12,239 bases of DNA from Chloroflexota bacterium. Lineage in GTDB: Bacteria; Chloroflexota; UBA5177; JANWHV01. The notes beneath the pieces are model-generated. The model worked only from the letters and a program-made list of their open reading frames with translations, had not been told where the DNA came from and did not search any database. The position numbers and the translations under genes were made by a program. The stretch is taken from positions 1-12,239 of the forward strand of contig JANWHO010000053.1 in NCBI GenBank assembly GCA_025450375.1. Reading direction: 5' to 3'. Below, in pieces: positions 6,573 to 12,239 of the stretch (position 1 is its first letter; every line of letters starts with the position of its first letter).

Positions 6573-7226
6573 CTATCCCGCGATCCGCCGCCCGCGGAAC
6601 GGTCGGGGCCTCTGGTCCTCGCTGGTAGTGGGATGGGTAATCGTGTAGACGTGCAACAGCCGCTGAGCGGTAGTAAGAAACGTAGTCACCAGAAGAATCC
6701 ACAGCGACGCGGTGAGGATCCACAAGCCGAATGGCGCCGCGAGCACCAGACCGGCAACCGTGACCACGATCCGCTCGGGGCGTGCCATGAACCCAACGCT
6801 GCAATCCAGACCAAGCCCTTCGGCCCGTGCCCGCGCGTAGCTCACCATGAGGGCGCCGCATACGCTAAGGTAGACCAGTAAGGAGCCCTCCATGGCATGG
6901 CCGTGGTTGACGTAGTAGATGATGATGCCCACCCCAATCACCGCCTCGCCTATGCGATCGAGGAGGGAGTCGAAGAAGGCGCCATAGTCGGTGCAGATGT
7001 TCCGTGCTCGGGCCAGCGCGCCGTCGGCAATATCGGTCACGCTGGTCAGGGCCAGCACGATGCCTCCTGCCAGGAGATATCCCGCGCCGACCAGCAGGGC
7101 GACCACCAGGGTGAAGATCAGGCCGATCACCGTGATCCAATTGGGAGTGATAGGCGCCTTGAGCAACGGTCGTACGAGTTGGATTGCCGTCCCACGCACC
7201 CAATCCTGGACCGATTTATTAAACAT
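6573..7226 (-). CDS. pgsA: CDP-alcohol phosphatidyltransferase, probable phosphatidylinositol phosphate synthase
   Basis: This 217-residue membrane enzyme carries the full CDP-alcohol phosphotransferase signature D-x2-DG-x2-AR-x8-G-x3-D-x3-D: D65, D68, G69, A72, R73, G82, D86 and D90. These residues bind the divalent metals and CDP-diacylglycerol. Around six hydrophobic segments are visible. The later stretch SYARARAEGLGL...RPERIV resembles actinobacterial phosphatidylinositol phosphate synthases (PgsA1), which join CDP-diacylglycerol to inositol-1-phosphate. Co-location with ino1 and a pimA-like gene supports that substrate; phosphatidylglycerophosphate synthase is the main alternative. The start is ATG 7226 with AAAGGGG about seven bases upstream, and the last eight bases of a small upstream ORF overlap it. 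It is the last gene of the operon; no clear U-tract terminator follows. Confidence 0.82.
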   Translation of the reverse strand: MFNKSVQDWVRGTAIQLVRPLLKAPITPNWITVIGLIFTLVVALLVGAGYLLAGGIVLALTSVTDIADGALARARNICTDYGAFFDSLLDRIGEAVIGVGIIIYYVNHGHAMEGSLLVYLSVCGALMVSYARARAEGLGLDCSVGFMARPERIVVTVAGLVLAAPFGLWILTASLWILLVTTFLTTAQRLLHVYTITHPTTSEDQRPRPFRGRRIAG

Positions 7227-7365
7227 TGTCTGCCCCTTTCCGCCAGTACAGACCCGTGTAGTGGGGTGAGATGTGCTCCTTCACGGCTCTCCGTCCTTCG
7301 GCGTCACCCAGCGTAATCCGCCGGGACGCCGTCACATACGACCTTTGCGTTGGCATGGCGTTCAT
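7219..7365 (-). CDS. Small ORF of 48 codons bridging pimA and pgsA, unknown product
   Basis: I do not recognise this protein. It opens at ATG 7365, whose ATGA overlaps the pimA stop by four bases, exactly like the two junctions upstream. It ends with TAA at 7221-7219, eight bases inside pgsA. It thus fills the only gap in an otherwise continuous operon. The product is small, basic and soluble-looking, with no transmembrane segment, no cysteine and an aromatic-rich end (HISPHYTGLYWRKGADNV). About 34 of 48 codons end in G or C, as expected for a gene in this genome. A second ATG at codon 4 is an alternative start. Its ribosome-binding site is a G-run shared with the pimA end, so coupled translation is likely. 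A 48-codon open frame can arise by chance, so the evidence is the placement, not homology. Confidence 0.5.
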   Translation of the reverse strand: MNAMPTQRSYVTASRRITLGDAEGRRAVKEHISPHYTGLYWRKGADNV

Positions 7366-8630
7366 CCCCCCACTGGTGGGCCAAGGCCACGGATCGAGCC
7401 TCCGGTAGGCAGGGCCTCGGCGTGCATCAGGTCCAGGTCGGCGTCAAGCAGATGGGGCAACTCAAGATCCACGGATGGCCGCCAACCGTGGCCCATCGAC
7501 TCGATCCGTACTTCATCGTAGAACTGGAGCAAGCGGGACGATACCCGCTCCCAACTATAGGCGGCCGACGTTACCTTCCCCTGGTTGCCCATCCGGTGCC
7601 GATCACCGGGAGAAAGGAGGAGTTCGAGCAGCGCCTGGGATAGGGCACCGGCATCGCGAGGCGGCACCAACCGCCCTTGCCTCCCGTCCTGCATCACCTG
7701 CTTGTAGCCGTCGATCGCCGTAGCCACCACGGGCTTGCCTAACGCCATCGCCTCCAGGAGCACCATCCCGAAGCTCTCGCCGCTGACCGCGGGCGAGCAA
7801 AAGACATCGCAACTCTGGTAGTAACGGGGCAGGTCCGCTGCCGAAACCTCTCCGGCGAACTCAATTCCGGTCAACTCGTGGGCTTTCACGTAGCGCTGGT
7901 ACGCGCGTCCAGCTCGTCCCGATCGGCCGACCACGAGAATCCGTACCCCAGGCAACCGGATGCGCAGATCCTGGTAGGCGCGAATCAGAAAGGCCAATCC
8001 TTTGCGCTTCTCGATCCGCCCCACGAAGAGGACCGTGGGCCGCCCATCCCCATACCACGGGAACGGCTCCACGCGCTCGTTGAACATGTGCAGATCGACC
8101 CCGTTGGGAATGATCGAATAGGTACCGGGAAAATAGCGGCTGACAAACTCGAAGGCGGATCGGGACACGCACACGCGCCCGTCCAGCTTGTTGACCACCC
8201 GGCGCAAAACCGGGCGGCCATAGTAATAGCCATAATAGGATTCACGGTAGGCATGAAAGGTACCGATCCGGACGGCGCTTCCCCCGCCCGCGAGCAACAC
8301 CGCGACCGGCAACGAAGGCATAAGCGGCTCGTGCACATGAATCACGTCAAAGTGCTCGGCGGCCAGCACCTGCCGCACGCGACGCGACAGGCCCGACACG
8401 AATGGGACACTCAGGGTAATCCGGGCTACCGAGCCATTACCGGGAACGGGGGTTACCCGCCCAACCCGGTAGATGCCCTCGCGATCCTCCACCACGCTGT
8501 CGGATGATCCCGGAGCGATAATTCGCACCTCATGGCCGGCCGCGCGAAACTGCCGGGTGAGGGCGGCGATATGCTTGCCAACGCCCCCCGGCACGTCATA
8601 ATCATAGGGTGAGACCAACGCGATTTTCAT
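7362..8630 (-). CDS. pimA: GT4 glycosyltransferase, probable phosphatidylinositol alpha-mannosyltransferase
   Basis: PimA moves mannose from GDP-mannose to position 2 of the inositol of phosphatidylinositol at the cytoplasmic membrane face, the first step of PIM synthesis. This GT-B protein opens MKIALVSPYDYDVPGGVGKH, close to mycobacterial PimA, and shares PVPGNGSVAR (61-70), the HEP motif (100-102), IPNGVD (174-179), FVGRIEKRKG (202-211) and the E-x7-E motif E285/E293 in SGESFGMVLLEAMA. The start is ATG 8630, with ATGA overlapping the preceding acyltransferase stop; an in-frame ATG 31 codons upstream lies inside that gene and adds no recognisable sequence. At 422 residues it is longer than mycobacterial PimA because of an unassigned tail of about 45 residues after the last GT helix. 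Sugar and acceptor are inferred from the N-terminal match and the ino1/pgsA neighbours. Confidence 0.85.
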   Translation of the reverse strand: MKIALVSPYDYDVPGGVGKHIAALTRQFRAAGHEVRIIAPGSSDSVVEDREGIYRVGRVTPVPGNGSVARITLSVPFVSGLSRRVRQVLAAEHFDVIHVHEPLMPSLPVAVLLAGGGSAVRIGTFHAYRESYYGYYYGRPVLRRVVNKLDGRVCVSRSAFEFVSRYFPGTYSIIPNGVDLHMFNERVEPFPWYGDGRPTVLFVGRIEKRKGLAFLIRAYQDLRIRLPGVRILVVGRSGRAGRAYQRYVKAHELTGIEFAGEVSAADLPRYYQSCDVFCSPAVSGESFGMVLLEAMALGKPVVATAIDGYKQVMQDGRQGRLVPPRDAGALSQALLELLLSPGDRHRMGNQGKVTSAAYSWERVSSRLLQFYDEVRIESMGHGWRPSVDLELPHLLDADLDLMHAEALPTGGSIRGLGPPVGG

Positions 8631-9643
8631 GCCCGGAGACCCGCGGATTCGCTCGTCGCCCGCGGGTACGTCCTCGGGCTCTCCGGCGGGATCGAGCCGA
8701 ACATCGGTTGCAGGACGACCCACTGCGTGGGATCGCGCCGGATCTCGCGTTCAAACAGTGACGCCATCTCCCACAAACCGGTCCGCAGGGCCGGGCGCAA
8801 ATCCCGAGCCGGTATCCGGGCCCCAGCCCGTGTGCCGGGTGCAAGGCCAAAGTCAAAGGGTGCCGTGAAGCGTCCGCTAATGCATCCATGCTGGTCGCGG
8901 TAGCCAAAGGCCCCCAGGAGCGGGGCACCGGTGCGGAGCGCCAGGATCAGTCCGGCGGTGGGGAGCGTAACCGGGCGGCCGAACAGTTCCGCTGGTTCAC
9001 CGTTCCCCTGTATATCGCGATCGGACACCACCACCACCACGCCACCGTCCTTGAGGAAAGCCGACATCGTAGCGAAGGTTCTCATCCCCACGGGCTCGAG
9101 TCGCATTCCCAGTCTCCCGCGCCGTGCCCGCATAAAGTCAAGGAGCGCGGGCGGATCGAGTTTCTCGACCGGAATGAGAACCGGAACCCCTCGCACCGCC
9201 AAGCGCTGGACAAGGGTGTCGTATGGACCATAGTGCGCGCTCACCAACACCACGCCCCTGCCCTGGGCGTAGGCCGTGTTAAAGTGTTCCCAACCTTCAA
9301 CCGGCGCTCGGCGAATTAAGGCGGGAAAGTCCGCCCGTCCCACCGCGAGCAGGTCGACGAAGTTAAGGAGCCAGTGGCGCAAGGCCGCCCGCGCGACCGC
9401 GTGGACGCGCCGATCCTCGACCGGAAGGTCCATCGCCACCGACAGGTTGGCGCGCAAGGCGGCCCGCCGCTCGGTCGGGAAGAGCGAGAATAGAGTGCCA
9501 CTCCAACGGGCAAGGCTGTAGGAAACGAAGCGCGGCGCCAGCGATACCACTCCCACGAGCGCGCGGTATCCGCGCAGCTTCAGCATGGGAACGACTTTAC
9601 GGCGCGCCTGGTCCACCGGGCCGTCAATTCGCATCTTCTTCAT
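8627..9643 (-). CDS. LpxL/HtrB-family lipid acyltransferase, PatA-like (second of two)
   Basis: Enzymes of this family move acyl chains from acyl-CoA or acyl-ACP onto glycolipids; in actinobacteria PatA acylates the mannose of PIM. The 338-residue protein has the catalytic H-x4-D motif at H137/D142 (SAHYGPYD). It also has a conserved block SDRDIQGNGEPAELFG resembling the PatA block around its acidic catalytic partner, and ends in the family-like DPTQWVVLQPMF followed by a short Pro/Arg tail. No signal peptide is seen; a basic N-terminus and weakly hydrophobic early helices suit a peripheral membrane protein. The start at ATG 9643 overlaps the previous stop (ATGA), and its own stop overlaps the pimA start (ATGA). 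Lying directly before pimA, as mycobacterial patA does, makes it the better PatA candidate of the two. The acceptor is inferred. Confidence 0.8.
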   Translation of the reverse strand: MKKMRIDGPVDQARRKVVPMLKLRGYRALVGVVSLAPRFVSYSLARWSGTLFSLFPTERRAALRANLSVAMDLPVEDRRVHAVARAALRHWLLNFVDLLAVGRADFPALIRRAPVEGWEHFNTAYAQGRGVVLVSAHYGPYDTLVQRLAVRGVPVLIPVEKLDPPALLDFMRARRGRLGMRLEPVGMRTFATMSAFLKDGGVVVVVSDRDIQGNGEPAELFGRPVTLPTAGLILALRTGAPLLGAFGYRDQHGCISGRFTAPFDFGLAPGTRAGARIPARDLRPALRTGLWEMASLFEREIRRDPTQWVVLQPMFGSIPPESPRTYPRATSESAGLRA

Positions 9644-10674
9644 GCGAACACCCTCCAGGCCGTGCGCACGATCGGCAACCGCCTGGCATACCAGGCCGCG
9701 ACGATCACGGATCCATATTGGACCACTGGGCGGACCACGTAACGAATGCGGGCCCGTGATTCACTCCTGCTTGGGACAGGGCTCTTTGCGACGGACGGCC
9801 ACATATCTCGAAACATGTACCACTGGTGAGGGGCCTTACGGATTGCCGGTTCAAGGCTCTGGACCACCAGCTGCATGGTAGCCGCTAGGTCCTTCTGCCG
9901 ATTCCCCGTGCGAATCGGTTCGATGGGAGGGAGAATCTCACCCTCGAAGCCACCATCGGGACGGCGCAGCAGATAGCCGGGGACGATGACGGTCGAAGCG
10001 AGGGTGGCCAGCGCCGCGGCGCCAGCCGGTAGGATCGTCTCGCGGCCAAAAAGTGAGACCGGGATCCCATCACCGCTGGTCACCGGACGATCAATGAGCA
10101 CCCCAAGAATCTTCCCATCGCGGAGAGTGCGAACCATCCGCCGGACATCCGTCATCGGGACCACTCCAAGCCCATACTGAGCGCGTTCTCCGGTCACCAG
10201 GGCCTCAAGGCGTGGATCACTAAAGGGCTCCGTGACCGCGAACACGGTCCCAGGAGCGCAGTGGCCGGCCACCGCCGCTCCCGCCGCGTCCCAGCTCCCG
10301 AAATGGGCGGTGGCAAACACGACACCCCGACCGGCCCGGAGAGCGCCGTCGAGGTGATGCCAGCCGGCGGTATCCTTGGTGTCGGCGTGTACCTTCGCGG
10401 CGATAGACGGCAACGTGACCAAATCGAGCATCACCTGACCATATCCGGCCATTTCTCGCCAGGCGAGCGTACGGATCCGCCGCTCAGCCGCTAAGGTAGA
10501 TGGTTCCGGCGATCCGGTCAGAACGACCCTAAGGTTGCGGCGGATGTTGGCGCGCTGGCTTGGCATGGCCAGAAAGCCCATCCAGGCAATGCCGGCCGCG
10601 AACCGCCGGAGCCACCCGAGGGGGACAACGAGGCCCAATACCCGAATGGCATGCCAGGCCCACGCTGTTAGCAT
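9640..10674 (-). CDS. LpxL/HtrB-family lipid acyltransferase (first of two)
   Basis: This 344-residue protein belongs to the same acyltransferase family as its downstream neighbour but is clearly divergent from it. It has H-x4-D at H124/D129 in ATAHFGSWD, an acidic block [18 protein letters not shown], and the family ending [11 protein letters not shown] near 282-292. About 50 extra residues follow, rich in Arg and hydrophobics ([34 protein letters not shown] at the end), which may help it sit on the membrane. The N-terminus is hydrophobic (about 5-37). ATG 10674 overlaps the ino1 stop by seven bases (ATGCTAA), and its own stop overlaps the next gene by four. In this operon it most likely acylates an inositol phospholipid, perhaps a different position from its partner. 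Acylation of another glycolipid cannot be excluded. Confidence 0.78.
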   Translation of the reverse strand: MLTAWAWHAIRVLGLVVPLGWLRRFAAGIAWMGFLAMPSQRANIRRNLRVVLTGSPEPSTLAAERRIRTLAWREMAGYGQVMLDLVTLPSIAAKVHADTKDTAGWHHLDGALRAGRGVVFATAHFGSWDAAGAAVAGHCAPGTVFAVTEPFSDPRLEALVTGERAQYGLGVVPMTDVRRMVRTLRDGKILGVLIDRPVTSGDGIPVSLFGRETILPAGAAALATLASTVIVPGYLLRRPDGGFEGEILPPIEPIRTGNRQKDLAATMQLVVQSLEPAIRKAPHQWYMFRDMWPSVAKSPVPSRSESRARIRYVVRPVVQYGSVIVAAWYARRLPIVRTAWRVFA

Positions 10675-11777
10675 GGGGTAACCCCGGTTGGGAAGGCGGT
10701 CGGCACCTCCGCCCCCGTGATGAAATCCTCCACCATGTCGTGGGCGCGATCATCGGCGTGCTGAACCGGCGGCGACTTCATGAAGTAGGCAGATGCACCC
10801 TCTAGCGTGCCCGCGATCCCCCGGTCCAGGGCCAGCTTGGCGCAGCGAACCGCGTCTATGACTACCCCGGCGGAGTTCGGTGAATCCCATACCTCCAGTT
10901 TCAGTTCCATGGACAGCGGAACGTCCCCGAAGGTTCTCCCTTCCAGGCGAATATAGGCCCACTTGCGGTCGGTCAGCCACGGAACGTAGTCGCTGGGACC
11001 AATATGAACATTATCCTTGCCCATGTCGTAGTCCAATTGACTGGTCACCGAATTCGTCTTGGAAATCTTTTTTGACTCAAGGCGCTCCCGCTCCAGCATA
11101 TTCAGAAAATCGGTGTTCCCCCCCACGTTGAGCTGGCTGGTCCGCTCCAACCGGACGCCGCGTTCACGGAACAGTCGGGTGAGCATGCGATGGACGATAG
11201 TGGCGCCAACTTGCGATTTAATATCATCGCCCACCATCGGGAGGCCACGCTCCAGAAAACGGCGCTGCCAATAGTCCTCGCGCGCGATAAAGACGGGAAT
11301 GCAGTTCACGAAGGCGCAACCGGCATCGAGAATCTGTTCCACATACCATTTAGTGGCCATTTCGCTTCCCACCGGGAGATAGTTGATCACCACGTCAGCG
11401 TGCTGTTGGCGAAGAATACTCTTGATGTCGGCGGTGGGCCCGGGCGCTTTGGTGATCACTTCGGAAAGGTACTTTCCCAGTCCATCGTGGGTCATCCCTC
11501 GATGCACCGGTACCCCCACATGAGGGACATCGGAGAATTTGAGCGTATTGTTCGGTTCGGCGAATATCGCCTCGGAGAGGTCTTTCCCTACCTTGTTCCG
11601 ATCGATGTCGAATGCCGCCACGAACTCAATATCCCGCACATGGTAGCCGCCCAGATTGACGTGCATCAGGCCGGGCACGAAGTCATCATCGGCGGCATTC
11701 CGATAATACTGGACCCCTTGCACCAAGGACGACGCGCAGTTGCCCACGCCGATAATCGCGACTCGAACCTTCGCCAC
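10668..11777 (-). CDS. ino1: myo-Inositol-1-phosphate synthase
   Basis: Ino1 uses NAD+ in a closed redox cycle to turn glucose-6-phosphate into inositol-1-phosphate, the first committed step of inositol synthesis. The 369-residue protein is the short bacterial type (mycobacterial Ino1 is about the same length). It shows [16 protein letters not shown] (nucleotide-binding turn, 6-21), [15 protein letters not shown] (45-59), [46 protein letters not shown] and [12 protein letters not shown]. The start is GTG 11777 with AAGGGGA about six bases upstream, 17 bases after the regulator's stop. Its stop overlaps the first acyltransferase start. The product can be used directly by the PgsA-type enzyme of the same operon. 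The call is secure. Confidence 0.95.
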   Translation of the reverse strand: MAKVRVAIIGVGNCASSLVQGVQYYRNAADDDFVPGLMHVNLGGYHVRDIEFVAAFDIDRNKVGKDLSEAIFAEPNNTLKFSDVPHVGVPVHRGMTHDGLGKYLSEVITKAPGPTADIKSILRQQHADVVINYLPVGSEMATKWYVEQILDAGCAFVNCIPVFIAREDYWQRRFLERGLPMVGDDIKSQVGATIVHRMLTRLFRERGVRLERTSQLNVGGNTDFLNMLERERLESKKISKTNSVTSQLDYDMGKDNVHIGPSDYVPWLTDRKWAYIRLEGRTFGDVPLSMELKLEVWDSPNSAGVVIDAVRCAKLALDRGIAGTLEGASAYFMKSPPVQHADDRAHDMVEDFITGAEVPTAFPTGVTPC

Positions 11778-11794
11778 TCTCGTTCCCCTTTTCC

Positions 11795-12154
11795 CTATAA
11801 TCCGGCGCTCACCGGTGGGGTGGCGCCGACAAATTGTCCCGCGTCCTCCCTGGTGAGGCCCTCGCTTTCCAGCCCTCGATCATCCAGCATCTGAGCCAGC
11901 CGGGTCTGATAGGCGGAGAAAGCTTCCCGATTGAGCGAGCAGAAGACCTGCCGGCCCTGCCGCCTGGTCGCCACCAGGCCACAGCGGGTCAGGACGCGTA
12001 AATGCCAGGACACCAAAGGCTGGCTGGCGCGCAGTTGAAGGCACAGATCCTTTACCCCCACCTCCCCGGTGGCGGCCAGGATCGCCACCATCCGCAGGCG
12101 CCGCACATCGGCCAGCGCCCGGAAGTACAACCGCAACTCACGCCATTCGCGCAC
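11795..12154 (-). CDS. ArsR-family winged-helix transcriptional regulator heading the inositol operon
   Basis: A 119-residue winged helix-turn-helix protein. After an N-terminal helix ([17 protein letters not shown], about 10-26) come the helix GVKDLCLQL (33-41), the recognition helix [17 protein letters not shown] (44-60) and a wing [13 protein letters not shown] (63-75), the standard ArsR order. The ELCVCDL metal site of classic ArsR/SmtB sensors is absent, so it is probably not an arsenic or metal sensor; two isolated cysteines (about C38, C58) remain in the DNA-binding half. I chose GTG 12154 because GAGG of GAGGTGATA is five bases before it, whereas GTG 12160 overlaps that site. It is 17 bases upstream of ino1 and first in the operon, so it is a candidate repressor of the whole set, including itself. 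The ligand is unknown. Confidence 0.88.
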   Translation of the reverse strand: MREWRELRLYFRALADVRRLRMVAILAATGEVGVKDLCLQLRASQPLVSWHLRVLTRCGLVATRRQGRQVFCSLNREAFSAYQTRLAQMLDDRGLESEGLTREDAGQFVGATPPVSAGL

Positions 12155-12168
12155 TATCACCTCGATAG

Positions 12169-12184
12169 ATAAAGATTGCTTTAT
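12169..12184. promoter_or_regulatory. Palindrome upstream of the ArsR-family gene, candidate operator
   Basis: ATAAAG-ATTG-CTTTAT is a perfect 6-bp inverted repeat with a 4-base centre in an AT-rich patch, unusual in this GC-rich region. It ends 14 bases before the chosen GTG, between the proposed promoter and the start. ArsR-family proteins commonly bind such AT-rich palindromes at their own promoters. Confidence 0.45.
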
Positions 12185-12200
12185 TCAACTTCTCCTTATG

Positions 12201-12229
12201 AGTTTGGAACAACGGAGGAGGTTTGTCAA
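12201..12229 (-). promoter_or_regulatory. Possible promoter of the inositol lipid operon
   Basis: On the minus strand a perfect TTGACA (12229-12224) is followed 17 bases later by CAAACT (12206-12201), a poor -10. Transcription would start near 12194, upstream of the palindrome. The strong -35 and the lack of any other good promoter before the operon are the support; the -10 may be wrong. Confidence 0.4.
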
Positions 12230-12239
12230 GCGCCGATCA

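Noticed and set aside
6388..6861. Minus-strand frame reaching from pgsA into the intergenic region
   Set aside because: More than half lies out of frame inside pgsA, whose full CDP-alcohol phosphotransferase motif is in the other frame; no separate start signal or domain.
8631..8723. 31-residue N-terminal extension of the PimA-like protein
   Set aside because: The extra residues lie inside the upstream acyltransferase, match nothing, and the ATGA junction at 8630 fits both the operon pattern and the PimA N-terminus.

Overview
The window reads as a stretch of ordinary bacterial chromosome from a GC-rich (roughly 60%) organism. There are no mobile elements, CRISPR arrays, tRNA or rRNA genes. 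Coding density is high, genes are joined by 4- to 8-base overlaps, and GTG starts are common. An actinobacterial-type inositol phospholipid gene set, an argCJBD cluster and rpsT beside a small FtsB/DivIC-like gene fit a deep Terrabacteria lineage. Chloroflexota is my first guess and an unusual actinobacterium the second. This is inference from gene content and was not tested by any search.

Layout. (1) Positions 1-3863, minus strand: arginine biosynthesis, transcribed argC > argJ > argB > argD, with argD running off the left edge but keeping its PLP lysine. (2) Positions 3864-4038: a divergent promoter region. A perfect TATAAT serves argC, a TTGCAA-17-TATAGT promoter serves rpsT, and an ARG-box-like palindrome lies at the argC -35. 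(3) Positions 4039-4781, plus strand: rpsT (ribosomal protein S20) and a small FtsB/DivIC-like membrane protein, closed by a perfect 17-bp hairpin shared with the convergent glyA. (4) Positions 4873-6144, minus: glyA (serine hydroxymethyltransferase). (5) Positions 6151-6572: about 420 bases without a convincing gene, rich in inverted repeats that could form competing RNA structures. (6) Positions 6573-12154, minus: a tightly packed operon transcribed arsR-type regulator > ino1 > acyltransferase > acyltransferase > pimA-like mannosyltransferase > a 48-codon small ORF > CDP-alcohol phosphatidyltransferase (PIP-synthase type).

How the genes work together. The right-hand operon would make a mannosylated, acylated phosphatidylinositol. 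Ino1 turns glucose-6-phosphate into inositol-1-phosphate. The PgsA-type enzyme joins that to CDP-diacylglycerol to give phosphatidylinositol phosphate. A phosphatase not seen here would give phosphatidylinositol. The PimA-like enzyme adds mannose, and one or both acyltransferases add acyl chains. An ArsR-family repressor with a palindrome upstream of its own start heads the operon and is a natural candidate regulator. The least described items are the small ORF exactly bridging pimA and pgsA, the ArsR-headed control, the two unlike tandem acyltransferases, and the structured region upstream of glyA.
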